From contig UZAN01039749.1 of NCBI GenBank assembly GCA_900618425.1, positions 25,988 to 89,987 on the forward strand: DNA of 64,000 bases, in the 5' to 3' direction. The notes under the pieces are model-generated. The model did no database searches. It was given only the letters and a program-made list of their open reading frames with translations, and was not told the origin of the DNA. Position 1 is the stretch's first letter; the number at the start of each line of letters is the position of its first letter. The stretch comes from Echinostoma caproni. Taxonomy: Eukaryota; Platyhelminthes; Trematoda; Plagiorchiida; Echinostomatidae. Positions 12,501 to 28,100 of the stretch are shown here, piece by piece. Position numbers and translations under genes: made by a program.

Positions 12501-15500
12501 ACCAGCAACAAGGAATACTATAATTATTATTCACATTTAGAATTACGCAACAGCATTTTTGGTTAAAACTCTCGATTTGGCACGTTTTTGAAGATATAGC
12601 ATCGCATGATGGACCACATTAGATTCGAGGATATTTTATGCAAATAATGTTTCACGGAACGACTTCACCAATGTCACACCTAGCAACAAGTAATATATAT
12701 TCCTAAGGCGTCAGCTGGAAACTGAGAAACATATACGAGTGACATTCATAATGTCACTCGCCCATCCTGAGAAGTGGAAAAATATCATGAAACTCTCGTT
12801 AGTTGGGAAAATAGACTACGTCCACCGGTGACATACTTGAAGCCTACAGATCGGACAGACTTTAAACTACTTGTACTAGTTATTGATCCTCATCTCAAAT
12901 GGTCCTGGATCACTGCATCGGAGACCGTGATCAACCAAACCTAGTCTTCCTACACATGTCAAAGAAAAGTCTTGGAATTATTCAATGTACGATTTGTGGT
13001 CTCCAGGTCAATGAGTTAGTCAGACAGCAAATTCAAATATGAGTCCTGCTTAACTGAAACTCAAAAGATCACGAATGCAGTCTTCCATAACGAATTGAAG
13101 TTTACAATTATGATTAACCATTCAACCAAGTTGTCAGTTTTAAAGTAAACAAAACTGTGTGACTAAATAGTGAGGATTATTTGCGTACTAATAGCCTAGT
13201 TTCCTTCAATTATTCTTCGTCATGACAGAACATCAGGAGCAAAGTAAGCCCTACGCATAAAGCACTCAATTCCCATGCGTGATTCTTCTGCCGATAGCAG
13301 AAACTATATCCTTACATTCAGAATGCAATGAGAGTGCAGGTAGAATAGTATCGTTTGGTTCCCATTACATCATGATTTTTTATAGGTCAACCGAATAAAA
13401 GTGATTTCAAATTAAGGATCATTCACTTACTTGGAACGTGGGTTTTAGTGAGTTTTGAGGTAAATAGAGAATGTAGATGGTGAATGTTTGAACGAAACAG
13501 CTGTCCAGTGCTCTTTGTTGCTTATCACAACCATTTTCTTCGCACTAAATAGAAAATGAATAAACATTAACACAACGCACACTTTGATCAAATTGTCCTA
13601 GTCAGATATAATTCTTTATTTCGCCAATAATGTATGAATACAGACCGAATATGTCAATTGAAGTAAAAATCGAAAAAGAATGTTTACCGAATACAATAAG
13701 CATGAACTGCTTCAGTTGCTTTTACAGATATCAAGCTCCGTTTAGGGTCGGTCTGGGTGATTCAAGTGATCAGTGTGACGGAGTTACCACCTCCAATAGT
13801 CGATTCCTAGCCCAGGTGTATTGCCAATACTCGTCCATTGTGGATAATCGTTAACAAATCGCCGAAATAACTGTACAGTGTTGTATGTTGCACAACAAAT
13901 CCATCATTCATCATCAAACATCGTCAGTATCACAAAACTATCGAAAAAATGATCCTCAAAACTGAATAAAACGCCAAGCACGTTTCACCTTTGATAGAAT
14001 GTTCGATCCATGAACTTGCAATAAAACGATTTTCAAAATTTTAGTAATCTATATCTTAAACTAATGTTTTGTTGATATCAATTCTCAGGAAAAGAACAAG
14101 GCAAGCATGCATTATGTTGTGAATGAGATTTCTGTATTCATGAACAACAATTGGTTACACATCATTGTATCGCCTATATATGTCAAAAACTGCAACGGTA
14201 TATTGCATTGAACTATCACCGCGACTGTTTTTTTTAAAGAAAGCGTAAACAGAACCCCGGTCTATGAATATTGCTCTCATTATCATTTCTTATGCTTTTA
14301 ATAATATTAATACTACTAATAATATAATGGTTTTTTTAATTATAATTGCAGTCAAGTCGTTTGAAGGTGAGGAAACCACTGTAATTGTAAATCAATGAAA
14401 ATAGGGTATTACTATTATGAATTAATAATTTATATGTGTACCAATGGACGTTACGTCATCCGATGAGCGGCGATTGTAATTCTTATGGATCTTTTGGTCG
14501 AGTGAACTGCTCATTGAATTGATTATGATTAGAAAGTTCAAACTCATTTCGTATGCACAGCTTTTCGAAAGTAATGTTTAAGCATAATTTTTGCGCTCTC
14601 AGTTACAAGTGGTTATGCTTCCGGGATGATATATCCAATAAGGTCGACATGAGATACACGTGACTCTGAATCTGGCATAAAGCTTCACTGGCGATGATAG
14701 ACAGCACACGTTACCAAGATCTTTCAATGTTATTAGCCTCCGGTCTGACAATATGCTACCGCAAACCACAAAGTCCAATTGAATAAATTTGCAGACGTGC
14801 CAACTTAATGTGTCCGATCAATACAAATACTTAAACTTGATTATTCTCATAATCACCGCATTATCGTCATCCTCACAATAACAGAAGTAACCAATACGCC
14901 GAAACGGCAGTAACCCTTACACGAAACAGTTCATTCCATCCCGCCATTTTACTTACTGTGGAACTATGTCAAACTAGCGTCAATTCTGATTAATTACAAA
15001 CTTCTGTTTTAGATTTCATTGATAGTACGTGAATGAAATTTCATAACAGTTTAACATTTTGGCTCATGATTTGTTCTCTCATTTGCACATGGACTAGATG
15101 ATGTCATGAATTTCACATAAAAGTCTGGTGCTCTCAGTGTGGAAAATCTCAATAATTGAATGCAGATGGCGGACTTCTGCAACATTCTCCCCAGTGCTCC
15201 ACGGGAAGAGACAGCGTATCCACGTAATTCAATCAAGACGAATCAAGTTAATAGTGGTATTTCTAACACGGAAACACTGTGTTTTGGAATAAATTTATTC
15301 AACAATTTTGTATCACTATCACCTCGGACGAAAATGTATGCATTCAAATCCCACCACCACCGACTCCAAGCTTCAAATTATCCCCCAACATATTCCACAA
15401 AGTCAAAAATACGTTCATCTAGTCAAATTACATGTATCACCTCCGAAAACCGTACTATGGTCGAGGGTGGGTGTCCAGGGATGCGTCTGGTCACCCCTCG

Positions 15501-18500
15501 CTTGCACCTAGCGAAATGGTAGCATACGACCAAGTGCCTCAAATACCCTAATCTGAGGAATCCCTATCCACTATCTTCTCGAGACGGGGGCGTTTCCTCC
15601 CTACAGTGAAAGGACAAAGCTGACATCCGGGGCTATAACTGGGTTGGTGGGCTACTGGTAGTTTACCTATGGGTTGCGGTTATGGTCGATTGGTCATCAA
15701 AATGTATTGGGCACTTTGAACTGTTGACCCTGTCCAAAGGGCGTACGGTCCGATGGACTGGACACCCGCCGACAATGGATTGCAGGTCTCAATACCGCCC
15801 CGCTTTCTTACGAGTCAGGCTTTGGCTAGCCGAAGGCTCCGATTGTGAACTCCTCAAAAACATTCACCTGCGTTGGCCTGGGAAACCTGGCAGTATTCAG
15901 CCCATATGCAAATGATGGGAAGTTTTTCTCTGTTTAAAATGATTATTGTACCGAGATTTGTCTGGTACCATGACTGGCCTCAAACATGTGTAATATATAC
16001 ATATATATGCATATATAACCAGAGATTACAATTTGTATTGTTTAATTTATATACTAAAGTACCTCATTTTAACCGATCTTTCAATCACTGTCCACTGATG
16101 GTAACTATACACTGAAAGTGCCACTAACCGGTTTCACCCAATTAAGCTCATTTCATTTTACACCCTTTTTTAATAAAACAGAATTGAAAAAAGAGAGTGA
16201 GTATCTGCTCTCGATTGACATTTATCAAAGAAATGTACAATTCAATCTCCGATATCTTCAGGACTGTTTTAACATAAAGTTGTGTTGAAGACTTTCTTTC
16301 TTCATACGTTTGAATGGACGTAACCGGATTGTCGAAATACCACAATGTGCTTGCTTCTGTTCAGAAACGAGCTCCTCTTGGGAAATATTAACGCAATCGA
16401 ACAGATTGTTTTTATGGGGAAAATGTGAATTGATCAGGAAACATAGTTTGTTTGCTTGATAACTCTCAACTGCTTATGTCACATTTATTTTTACCAGAAG
16501 CGGACGAGAGTGAGTTTTTTTATTCCTACGGTGATCAATAGCTTGTGTTCTAACTTAAGGCATTTTGCGATTTATCTATTTGCGACTGACTGATTTAGGT
16601 CCATTGAGATATGTTATAGATGTTTGCACGATGGTCTTTGATTTTGGGTCGCTTCTCACAATGATATGAGGTAACAACGCTTCACGATAGGTTAGTAATG
16701 CTGGTATTCTGACCGCTTGGGCACTCAGACCAAACAAGCAAAGTCATCCTGCCCAGGAGTATGCAGCTTGAGGAGCAATTCGAGCTACCAGTCTGGGTGA
16801 AGCAGATATTTTGAGATCCTGTTACCAAAGTGAGCAACGTAAATATCGGGATTGGCCTCGAATTTAGCTTCCAAATAGAATTATTTAAAATTAAAGAAGA
16901 GGTTATCAGATGAGAAGAACAATTTAAACCTAGATGAATCTGGCAGATTACGTTACTGTTAACGTGCACAAAAAATTTCAGTTACTAGAAAACGAAAGGG
17001 AAACACCCGGCTGTTGTTGCTCTTAAGCCTTCGATCTCTTTTTGGTTTGACTGGACAGTCGTGTACAATGATATAGCCTATAAAAGCAAACCCGTCAGTG
17101 GTTCATCACGAAAAGATGGGCGATATGGGACTACTTTATAACAGTAAATCAGCTCACTTCATACAGTACGAAAACAGTTTTCCATGGAAAAAACTAATTG
17201 AGTGGAGCGAGAGTATTTACTATCTCAACCCAGTCGAAAGTCTGTGGCTTTTGCGAACCACGCAAGTATAGCCAACCGCTGATTCTGATGGCTCCTTTCC
17301 TGATTGAAACGCCGTCTTGAACACAAATTAGGGAAATATTATGGTTGAAATCGAATAGAAACTGTTGGATGTTTTCTTCATTGTTGCAAAGATTTGTTAG
17401 TACAAGTTAGAGAAAAACCCCGTTCTGCGTCCTCGCACATCGGTCTTCTGAGCGATATGTATTTGAGCCTCACCTGCGCTCAAGGTCCTCTGTCAAACAA
17501 CGGTACACAAAATCTTGTTCGTTTTACATTGCATGTCTCTTCCGATTGGCTGTGTATAGAGTCTCAATGCACACTATTTGTTTAAAATATATCACAACAG
17601 TGTATGCCACATCTCAGTTACAACTAGTTGCACAGCAAAATCTTGAAGTAATGAATCAGTGACGTAACAGATATAACCCATCGACTTCGGTGTGTTTTTC
17701 TGCACCAGAGCTTTGTCCACATTTTCTACAAAACGATTTCATTTGGTCGGATTCCTTCTGTCTCTATGGAGTTTATTAATCCGCCGTCTGACAACCGTGT
17801 TCCTTTGTGTATGGACTCGTTCTAGGTTTTAGTAAACAAACATGATCTAAGTTTTTCATTAGGGATCAATTGACTGCAATTATGATTCAAGTAAAAATGA
17901 AATGAAAGTTTATTCGAAAAGGCGCATGTTGATGTACGGACGCTATTGGCTTGATATATCAGTACAACTATTATATTTGTTGCACTAGCCACTGATAACT
18001 GTTTGCAATTAGTCATATTGACTAAACGGATCTTCCCGATCTGCAAGAAGAACAGTCTAATTATTCCAGAAAAAGCAAAGTTACATTAAGGCTGAGTGAA
18101 TATTGCATAATGGAGTTTGATACAGCAAATCAGCTGAATTTACTTCGAACTTAGTAAGCACTCATAGTACTGTGAGAGACATTTTTGTGTATTGAAAGTC
18201 CTATGATTTGTCGTTACTTGGGCTCATAGTCCAATTTACAAGCCGACAAACTGGGTGATAGACGCTTCTGCGCACATATTGCTCTCCTTCATTGCATTGC
18301 AATTTGTAAATCATTTTTGGAGAACTTCGTTTTTAGCTTGGTGATGCGTGTTCCGAGATTGGAGGACTACGTTACGTTTGATCTATGTTTTATATCCTGA
18401 GGCTTTTTAACCGTCTAATCTCGTTTATTTTGCATTTTTCATTATCAGAAAATCAAAAGCGTGAGTCTAAACGTTACCGAGAAGAAATAAATTGCAATTG

Positions 18501-19104
18501 ATGGAGACGTAAAGTTCTAATTTTACAATCAGAGTCGGTAGAACAAGGCATAATTTTCAGTATATAATTTTTACAAATATTGTGCTATTCCATAGAATAT
18601 TTCTGTTGATCACTCATAAAATCAAACATGTGCGTGCTCTGTTCTCTACTGTTTCAGTTTCTGCATACAATGGTCAGTGCTTCCAATAGATTTCCATGAT
18701 TGGTGATGTCGTGTCTGAACAGAGCAAGAGTTTTGTGCAGTATACGCTTTAACGTAATTCCATCTCTTACTATCAGTTACCTGCACGTATTGATGTGGTA
18801 TGCACTTTGTCAGATCTTAATGACCCTCCTTTTGTTGGACTTGATCACCCTAATCAATCCTTAGTTCGTCCAATTACGCATACAATTGGGTAGCGCTAGA
18901 AACGAATTTAGTTCACCGTAGAATACATCCGGCTTGCATATCTACCGTTCTATCAAGCAGTAAAACCTTGACTGTATTTCCTGCCATTGTGCTCACAGAA
19001 TTACTGCGAAGTATCACTCATCCAATGCTATTTAGACACCATCTTAAGAACTATTCAATCAGCTGTTTAGGCAATTGTTTCGGAGAAGATAATATGATAC
19101 GATA

Positions 19105-19136
<32 letters not shown>

Positions 19137-22100
19137 TAATAATAGTAATACGATAATATGATAATATAATGTTATTCTTGGTTGTGGTACCGTTTCGCTA
19201 ATGATTCTCTCCAATAAGAGCAATTAGATAATTGATTGGATGAACAAAAACATTGAACATGAAGCTGCATTTCGATCGATATCCAGTTTTAGAAGGGCAA
19301 TTAGAAGTGAATGCATGTACTGGAGGAATAACTGAAAACAATAACAGGATAACTGCGATTCTCTCAACGTGGTAACCAAACCATTAGGATTACTATCTCA
19401 CTTCTCTGGGCGATTTAGTGTACAAATCTCAACAATGTCACTCCGTGTTTCTACCCCTGAAAAAAATTGTTCAATCACGAATTCAATGAGTGGAACTTGA
19501 ATAATAATAATAAAATTAAATTTGGCGTAATTCGGTGTAAAGTGACACTTTCAATGGTGCTGAAAAGTTAGACTGTCGTAGAAAGTCCACGTGACGTTTG
19601 CTTGCCACCATTATTAATGAGAGTCATGCTGCTCATTCTCATACTTTCAGAATATCTTCAAGGTAAGTGCTTTCCCCTGTTGCTTTCCGTCGTTCTTCAG
19701 GACAATCATTGTAGCTATGAATTTTCTGGCGGATTTTTTCACTCATCTAACATTTTTTCATCCAAACGGTTTTCTTGCAGAGCTGGAACAACAAAGTAAG
19801 TAATAAAGAGTTAATTTGGTTGTCAGTTTAGGATCATCTCAGAGAAGAAGCAATCAGACAGTAAAACATTCATCATGCAGTGTCAACATGCCAATTACCC
19901 AATTGAAAAGCCTTTATTTCATCTTTTTCAATCATTGGGTTTTCGAATACAGTGTCCAATCCATCCTTCATGCGAGGATGTTAATCAGGGGGTAGAGCGG
20001 TCACTTCTGATCGCCGCTAACAGTTGTCCGATTACATTTGAGATTGACCGCAGTTCCCTTCGGTGGCTGACACGCATCAATCTGAAGGTTATGTAAATAT
20101 GAGCTGCTGAAGAGATTACGTTGATATTGCGTAACAAATAATACATGCTATATTCACTTCGAGTACTGCTGTAACAAATACATCTTGAAACAGATAAATT
20201 TTGTATTTTCACTAACTGCAAAAATTATCTTTTGGCAGAACTTCAACACCGTGAGTTGACTGAATGCACCGGTGTGATTTTTTGTGACGGCTGGAAAATC
20301 TCTGGGAACACTCAGAATCGAGATCCGGTGAACTTTCTTTTGCTCAAAACACTTAGCGATCATTAGCAGATCTTGCAAATTAATAATACTTATTTGTTTC
20401 TGAAAACAATTTATTTAGATCCAATCATCTTTGATTCCCACAAAAATATTGAACACAATCCGCTGTGAAACCAACAAATTCAATGGGAGCGTATTTTTTA
20501 GCTGAATCGCTGCAACCCCGTAACAATTACATTGAGTTTTCAATTTGTGGAGCATAGTTCTTGCTGTATGACAAACAGAAGGTTATGGTTGATCATTCGA
20601 TAAAAATAATACATGTATAAAAATAAAAAATTACTGCAAATTGGGAAGCATACATCAATATGAAATTTCGAACATTCCGATTTTTCAGCAGAGACGGTGG
20701 TACGGGCAGTACCAAAACTAAGGAATCGGTATCCAAATCATTAAATCAGTTAAATTGAATTAGAGAATGAATTCAGTTAATCAAACTATCTTTGTTCTGA
20801 ATGCATTTCAAAAGATGATTTAACTAAACATAAACATATTGGCCGTGGAAATACAAAACATTAGTCGGCTGAATGTGAGCTGTTGATCGCAATTGTTTGA
20901 CATTTTAATTTGCTATTGAATGACCGTTTATCTTATGTAGTTGATCGCTACGAGTCGGTTTAATGATGGGTTGCGAGTTTACAACGTTTAAAGTTCGTAG
21001 CAAGTGACAGAAGTGGATATTAAGCGAAAGTAAGTTAGACCCGGTGGATCTGTGGCATGCGACAGTCCTGTTTATTGCTATAGGTCGCACACGTATAAAA
21101 ATTTAGAAGATAAATAAAAGAAGAAAAAAGAAGAAATCTGGTTAGGTTTGTCGAGTGTTTGTGTGCTTGTGTGCGCTTGTTTAAATTCAGTGAGGGATCT
21201 AAATGCTTCTGAATAACATCATAAAATTCGCAACTCTGATGCAACTTGCAATAAATCCCATTTAACTTATTTATATTAAAAACATCAACAGTGTGAATAA
21301 CATAAACTGGCCGTTAAGCTTCCTTGACAGTGACAATTTTAGTCTTATTCCCTGTTGATTCAGTGAATTTTTCAACCTTAATGAGACCAGACGGGGCTTT
21401 CAAACAATGTCCAACAGCTATTTCCTGAAGTTTTGTTTGTACCGTGCACATTAAATATCACCCTTATTTGCTTATTTACTCATCTGCTGATGGTCTGATT
21501 TAGGGATTAGTTGCCTATTAGGTGCCTCATTACGGAGTGCCGATTCTCCGTATGCATAAATTGCAATGAATCACTTTTTTACAAACCTTTAAATTTGAGC
21601 AAATTTGATTGTACGCCTCCCCTAAAATCGATACACCAATTTTTTAACACGTTTTAGAGAAAGAATTCACAGGTAAAGCTGAAGAACATTTCATGTTTTT
21701 GATTGTTGTCTACTGCATTTCGAATATGTTTGTGTTTGATTTTACTTACATGCATTTGGGAATCATGAAATACCAAATGTATTTACTCAAAACATATCTA
21801 AATAGACCCGACTGGCTTCTTTCTATCTATTTTTTTATATGCCTTCCCTAAAACATATAAACTGTGATGTACTGTCATGGTTTATAGACTTTATTTCCAC
21901 TAGAAAAAGCACCCGATCATTCTTCTCGTTCATTTTGACTAACAAGGCAAAATACGATCGTCCTCAGAAAATATCTTGGCTTTCATTTTTGAATTGAATA
22001 GTCTTGTACAATTCGAATATTACACAAACATTTTTTCCGCATCAATGTAGCATTTAACGAAGGTGAGTTTGGATTTATTTTCTGGCTTCAAATGAACTCT

Positions 22101-25100
22101 GGCTGTGCGCCAACACAAGGACCGCCTTTTATCAAGGGATGCTTGAAAAATAACCACAATGATGGAATTTTAGAAAATCAAATTACTGATAGAAGAGTCA
22201 CCCGGTTTAAAAAAGCCATTGGCAAATCTGAATTCAGTATTCCTGAGATTTAAAACCAGGCGCTGATTTGAATTAATCTATACACCGGAACGAATGAGAT
22301 TTTTTAATTTAGATTTCAAAAGCACAGAATTCTCCTTCCTGCGACGATCACCAAGTGCCCGGTAGGTACAAACTCAATAACAGCAAAAGGGGAAAGCACG
22401 ATTTCGAGTGAACCAAGAGAAAACAACCAGTGTGCTCCAGTACAGTATGTGGTTCCAACGCACAACATGACAGGGCGGTAAGCACTATCACGACAACAAC
22501 AGTTGAGCGACAAAAATGTGTTTTGAACGCAGTTTGGTGCTTACAGCATTCATCATTTGGTCTTCAACAGTCCACTTGCACAATGTGTTATCGCCTTCCA
22601 CGGTGTAACGTGAGCATTTCCCGTTATTCAATGCGGTTCTGTGTTGAAAACATACCAATCCAAACGGTAGTAGCAAAAACACAATTCAACAAGGAAGTCA
22701 TAGACGTTGATCAAACACTCAAATAGGTGAGGATTCGACCTTATGCACGATGACTATCGGCTGGGAGTGTTTGGACCGGCTCATCGAGGAAGTAGGCAAT
22801 AGATGCAGGATAGATCAGCAAGTGTAAACCAAATTGCCGATTGATGTTTGTTCAGGTGTCGTCTTCAGTGATATTCAGTTCATTTGTCCCGACAGAAACT
22901 AAGGGAGGCACAAATGACAATCTGTTAACTCCACTCTAGAGCCTTCTTCCAAGTCCGGACTTCTACACAGGTTCGGGCTGGTCCGCCAACAAACCTACAA
23001 GACTGGATTGATTGTTCGCATTTAACTCACAGTTACTTGTAAGTTGTGGTGTGGGTTAACTGATAATTCTTGACTGACGGTGCACTAGTGATGAGCTCTA
23101 ATAAGAGCGAAACCCGAGTCTAGTGCTTCCGAGTGTATGGTTGAATCGATGAATTGAGGATTGTGCGTGAAGGTGAAGTCCGAAGGATATTCAGTTCAAA
23201 TCAACAAATTTAAGGACAGATGTTTGCGACCGGATACACGTGCAGTGAGTGGTTCGCTGAGATATCTATTTAAACTGATAAGGCAATCGATACTGTAATC
23301 GTAAATTGAATCCATACGATGCCTGGGTCACAGTCAGATAGGGCGAAGGCAGAGTGGCAAGGAAGTCCGTTTCGCGCCCACCAGAAGGAGAAATACAATG
23401 AGCACATAGTAGGAGAGGGTACTAACAGCTTATCAGGGACAGGTGGCTGCAGTTGACTGGCATTGCCTTATGCAGAAGCCATGCGATCAGGCTGTTTTAT
23501 GAGCCATACTGAACCACAGTTGGGACGGTAAACAAAAGAACACGGTCGTACAAACTTACTGATAGTCAACATTCATACGTTGAACCATGATCTGGCGAAC
23601 AAAATCAAAGAGTTATGGTATGACAAGCAATTAGTAGAAACAATCGGAGTAAATATGTACAAAATAGGTGAGATGTTTGGTAGGCAAGTGAAGTGACGCA
23701 CATTAAGTGGGTGGAATAATGCGAGTGGCAAAGGTCAACAGTGACGGGTTCATGAATCAAATAAGAAAATAATGAATAAGCTGTTGTGGGCCTAAGAACG
23801 CACTAAACCCGTGTGCTAAATTTCAACTGAAGGATACAAATCTTTTCGCACTTTTTTATGAAAGTGTACACAAGCGATCTGTGATATGAAAACGATGTGA
23901 TAGAATGAAACACTGGATGCATCCTGTTATGGCCTACAAGTTATTGGTACGTTCATCGAGCTTGCCTGCGGCCGGATCAATTGATTGATCGATTGATGAA
24001 TAGATGCCGTTAGCTCACACACGCACGTACTCAAGCCATGCAGACTGACTCTGCTGCTGTATCGATCGACCGCAAGCAATTAGGTATTCGTGTGGAAAGC
24101 TTCTCGCTGATTGATTCTCGTCTGCTTCCCTAATGTTGCCTGCTCTTGTTTTCTTGCCGACCCAAGTACCGGCTACAAACGTGCTCTCTACAAAAAAAAC
24201 CGTTTTATTCACTGTGTGCTTATCTACCTGCTTACACAAGGACAACACTCAGGGGTAGGTGGAAAGGGCATCAGTGTCATGTATTATGTCAAAGACCGAA
24301 CCAACAAAGTGTTATAAGAGATGAAAACAGTATCGGTCAAAATGAACATCCATGACATTCCGGGAAGCATGGATAGATACTGATATCGTCTTGTACCCTA
24401 GTGCATTGTATCGTATTGCAATGAACTATTGGAGCAACAACGCCTACATTTCAATCAAAAAATATGTTCACTTTTCCATTGGTGAAAAACGATGAAATGA
24501 AACTTCTTTGTGGTATTCTCCCACTAGGTTATATTAAAGTTACACAGTTATTGTTGAATGGAGAAACGTAGCAAATAAGCAACAAGCTGCCGAGTGAGTT
24601 GATATCACACGGGAACAGTGACAAAAAAATCAGTGATAAGCAAACGAAAATGGCTATCTTTTTGCTCGGAACTGTATTGTCCAGCGTATCTATAGAAGGA
24701 CAACCGTCAAATGTTATCAACACAGATTCTCACGCCAGAGAACCACATCATTAACAGATCCAAAGAATTTGGAATAAGGGATATAGGGTTTGCCATTGAT
24801 GAAATTTTGAGAGCAAGCATGATTAATTACATTAAATCGAGTACAATGATTACGACAATGAAATTAATGCCCTGCGTGTGAATAGATGCGCCTGTCTGAG
24901 TATACAGCAAGAGGTCACAAGTGAAACTAGCGGCACCCTATATCATGAGCTTCTTGGTTTCCTCACTCACTTGGCTTTTGTTTACGCTTGGGGGCTTTGT
25001 CTGCTCAAACATTGAATTTCAAATCAATAAAACATATTATGTTTTTGACCACATTCTAGACCAGGCTAAGAAGAGTAAGTGCTATTTAATGTTAGCCTTT

Positions 25101-28100
25101 ACTGATCGGATGCGTATGGATTTAGGATACTTGCGAATGGTGACTATTATTTGAAGGCTATTACTCGAATATTCACGGTTACATTTGAGCATAATTGATC
25201 CAATCACCGTGGATCATTCGATAGTTTTACCTTATGCTGTTGAATGGTACAGACAATTAGACCTTGAATTCCTTTTGATAAAAGCGCATTGGCCCTATTT
25301 TTTTACGTGAAGTACAGTTAGACGATCTATCTTCACAAATGTCTTTCCTCCTTGCAGAAAACCACTATCGTAAGTCTTTCGCATTCTTCAGGTCCAGGAA
25401 AACTAGTGATATTACATGCACTGGTGAGTTAGACAATATATTCACAACCAGCACAGTTTAGGTTATGAGGCAACATGATATCTGGTATACAATCGACCAA
25501 ACAAAAGAAAGACAAATGCCGGAGTGAAGTTCTTTGGAGCGAATGCAAGAATGACTGCGAGGATTACGCGTGAGACAACACAATTTGTAGGGGAAGTAAA
25601 TCCGATCAAAGTAATCCAGCACCAAGTACTACCAACAATTCACACAAATGGTCAATGGGCGTAAACCTGGTCTCTCGAATGATTTAAGGAGTTTATATGG
25701 AAGATTACGTCGTGTTCAGAGCAAATGAGGCGTGAATTGAAAAGCTAGGTAAAATGTTCCAACCCGGTTGGGATGATATCTCTCTTCAGATCAAATGCTC
25801 CATCACTCTGTCAAACACAACTGAAAAGTACGTTGACTTCGTTCTGTAGAGTCTCATAAACAAGAATGGGCGATGCGTGACTAATTTGATTGGCAAGGTC
25901 AGCCAGAATATTGTAAGGTGTGTGTAAGTCAAATGAAGGTCGTTCACTGATCTCACTTGAGATAAAAACGACGTGTCGCATGATCCAAGTGGGGGTCAAA
26001 CGTTCATCAGGTCATGACGTGGTATATACATATAGATATATGTATTCTACCCGCAAACCTAACATTGAAACTCATCCTGTCGGGACTGTGGAGTCCACAC
26101 AGCTACATAGGCAAGATTTTAGTTTGAACGCAACCTTAACAGAAAAGTCCGACTGTTTTTGAGGGGTAGTCACCTTCAAAACCTTGGAAAACGCTGATGT
26201 AATGGGGTAAGTCCGAGCCAGTCAAATGACCAATGCCAAGCAAGCGGCGAACATACCCCTCGCGGGGGCTTGCTACTGTGAAAATCGATTAAGTGAGAAT
26301 TGTGGCTGCTTCACAGCGCACATGGGCAAACGGTTCCTTGTAGCTTTTGAAGTGACTGGAGAATCAATCAGAATAATTCAAGACGATTCGGCACCTTGAA
26401 TGAAGAGAAAGGAAATTCCCAAATCAGCTTCAGGATTCGGAGACCACAAGTGAGATAGAGAAACAGAGTGAGACAGGACGAGTTTGCGGAGGTGAGAAGT
26501 TCAACTAAGATCATTGGTAATCGCAAGCAGATGGATGGTTGGGTTCTCGTGGGTGTGATTGAGGCCAGGTGACATTTAAGTGACCGCAATTATGGGCATG
26601 GATAGAAACTCAAACTGTTATCCAAATTATATTTCATTCTGTTCTACTAATAAACAATGGCATTGCTTACTCGTAAATCGGGCCATTTGGCCTCGTTTCG
26701 GAACTACCGGAATAAACTTTTCCTGTTCAATGACAACTGAATGTTTTGACACGATCCGTTTAACAGAAACCGAATTCAATCGTAAGTTCTTACACCGGAA
26801 GCTAGACTTTAATTTTGTATTACAATGACCTTTTTCTTGCCAATTAGGATGCGAGCCGAATGGGGCACTATTGAACTACGTACGCTGAATTTTGATACCG
26901 AAGGATAAGCGGTGCAAATTGGATCGGGCTTTAGTTTGGGAATGGCAGGAAAATAGGTCAGGGAACAGCGAATGACTGAGGTCGTCCAGTATCTTGGGGT
27001 GAAATTATCACACGAAGTGAAAAGAAAATCATAGTTTTGTGAATAAAGTGTTTATGAGAATAGGAGAAACACGAGCAACAACAACCAAAACGCAGCTAGG
27101 GTTAGAGAAATCATTTTTAGGTAGACCAGGAAAGATATCAGTTGAACAATAAATTATGACAGGAAGCATGCACCGATAAACAAAAAATCGTGTAATCGAA
27201 TGCTTCACTCCGAATTGTCCTATCTTGTGTATCTAGAAGAATAAATGACGCAGTCAGCCAACACTGACTTACGCATGACTGGACCACCATAGATTGATCT
27301 CTTTGGGTATTTGGTGATGTATTGGAATAATGGGTACGGAAGTGATGAGTGAGGGTTCCAAGAGATCCTCGGACCGGAAAAGGAAAAGCACACTCAGAAC
27401 ATGTAGAAGCATTCAACTTGAGACCGAATTAGTTAAAGAGTATTTACACTTGTGCTAAACTGTCCAAGATGAATTGCATTTCAGATTGGTTTCAGATGGT
27501 ATATTTAAAGGTCTTGGACAGACGATGAGCCACTGATGAATATTTCAAATTTGGAGGTAGAAAGCCCAGCGCCATAAAGGATTCCCGAATTAATCACCAA
27601 CGGTTTCCAAACAGCGCCGTTTGCTTTTGTTCTTTGAATCCTATCTGTGAAGCGGTCTTTCAGTCGCAACTTTTGGAGAAGAAAAGATCGTGGAATGGAA
27701 TCAAAAGCGTACCATGTCACTGGTAAATCCGTACGAATATCTAGGCCAACGTGGCAGACAACCACCAAAGCCAAGTCTAAATGTTCTTGTTTGACCAGCG
27801 AATAATAATTCGGTATTGTAAATATAAAGTGTAACAGTTGCATAAGCAACACTAAATCCTTGCGTTACCCAGGTTATATACATGAACCGGCCTAATGAAC
27901 AATGCCCATCGACAACCAAAAGCGCCAACAAGGGAGTCCACCACTCCGTCAAGCGATAATTGATATAAGGTCAGAGTGCACATGTACATGGGTCAGTGCA
28001 ACCCATGGGTGTGACGTAGAACCAATCAACGCGATACGACAATTAGGAACAGGGTGAGGTGCACCATATCTAGGTCAGGGACAGCGGTCACGGGACTGGA

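Noticed and set aside
13319..13330. 12-nt cassette aatgcaatgaga between E16 and E18
   Set aside because: Donor gtgcag is poor; E17 fits class B better.
13386..13400. 15-nt cassette gtcaaccgaataaaa after a strong acceptor
   Set aside because: Donor gtgatt is poor and the slot calls for a 12-nt B exon, which E17 fills.
14581..14620. 6- or 9-nt cassettes after ttgcgctctcag
   Set aside because: Donors poor and size outside the series; E19 already supplies the D exon.
21011..21035. GTAAGT at 21030
   Set aside because: Nearest usable AG gives 19 nt, out of phase.
24574..24599. GTGAGT at 24594
   Set aside because: Nearest AG gives 14 nt; wrong length and no pyrimidine tract.
25391..25429. GTGAGT at 25424 following ttcttcag
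   Set aside because: The enclosed segment is 32 or 26 nt, not a multiple of three, and breaks the A-B-C-D order.
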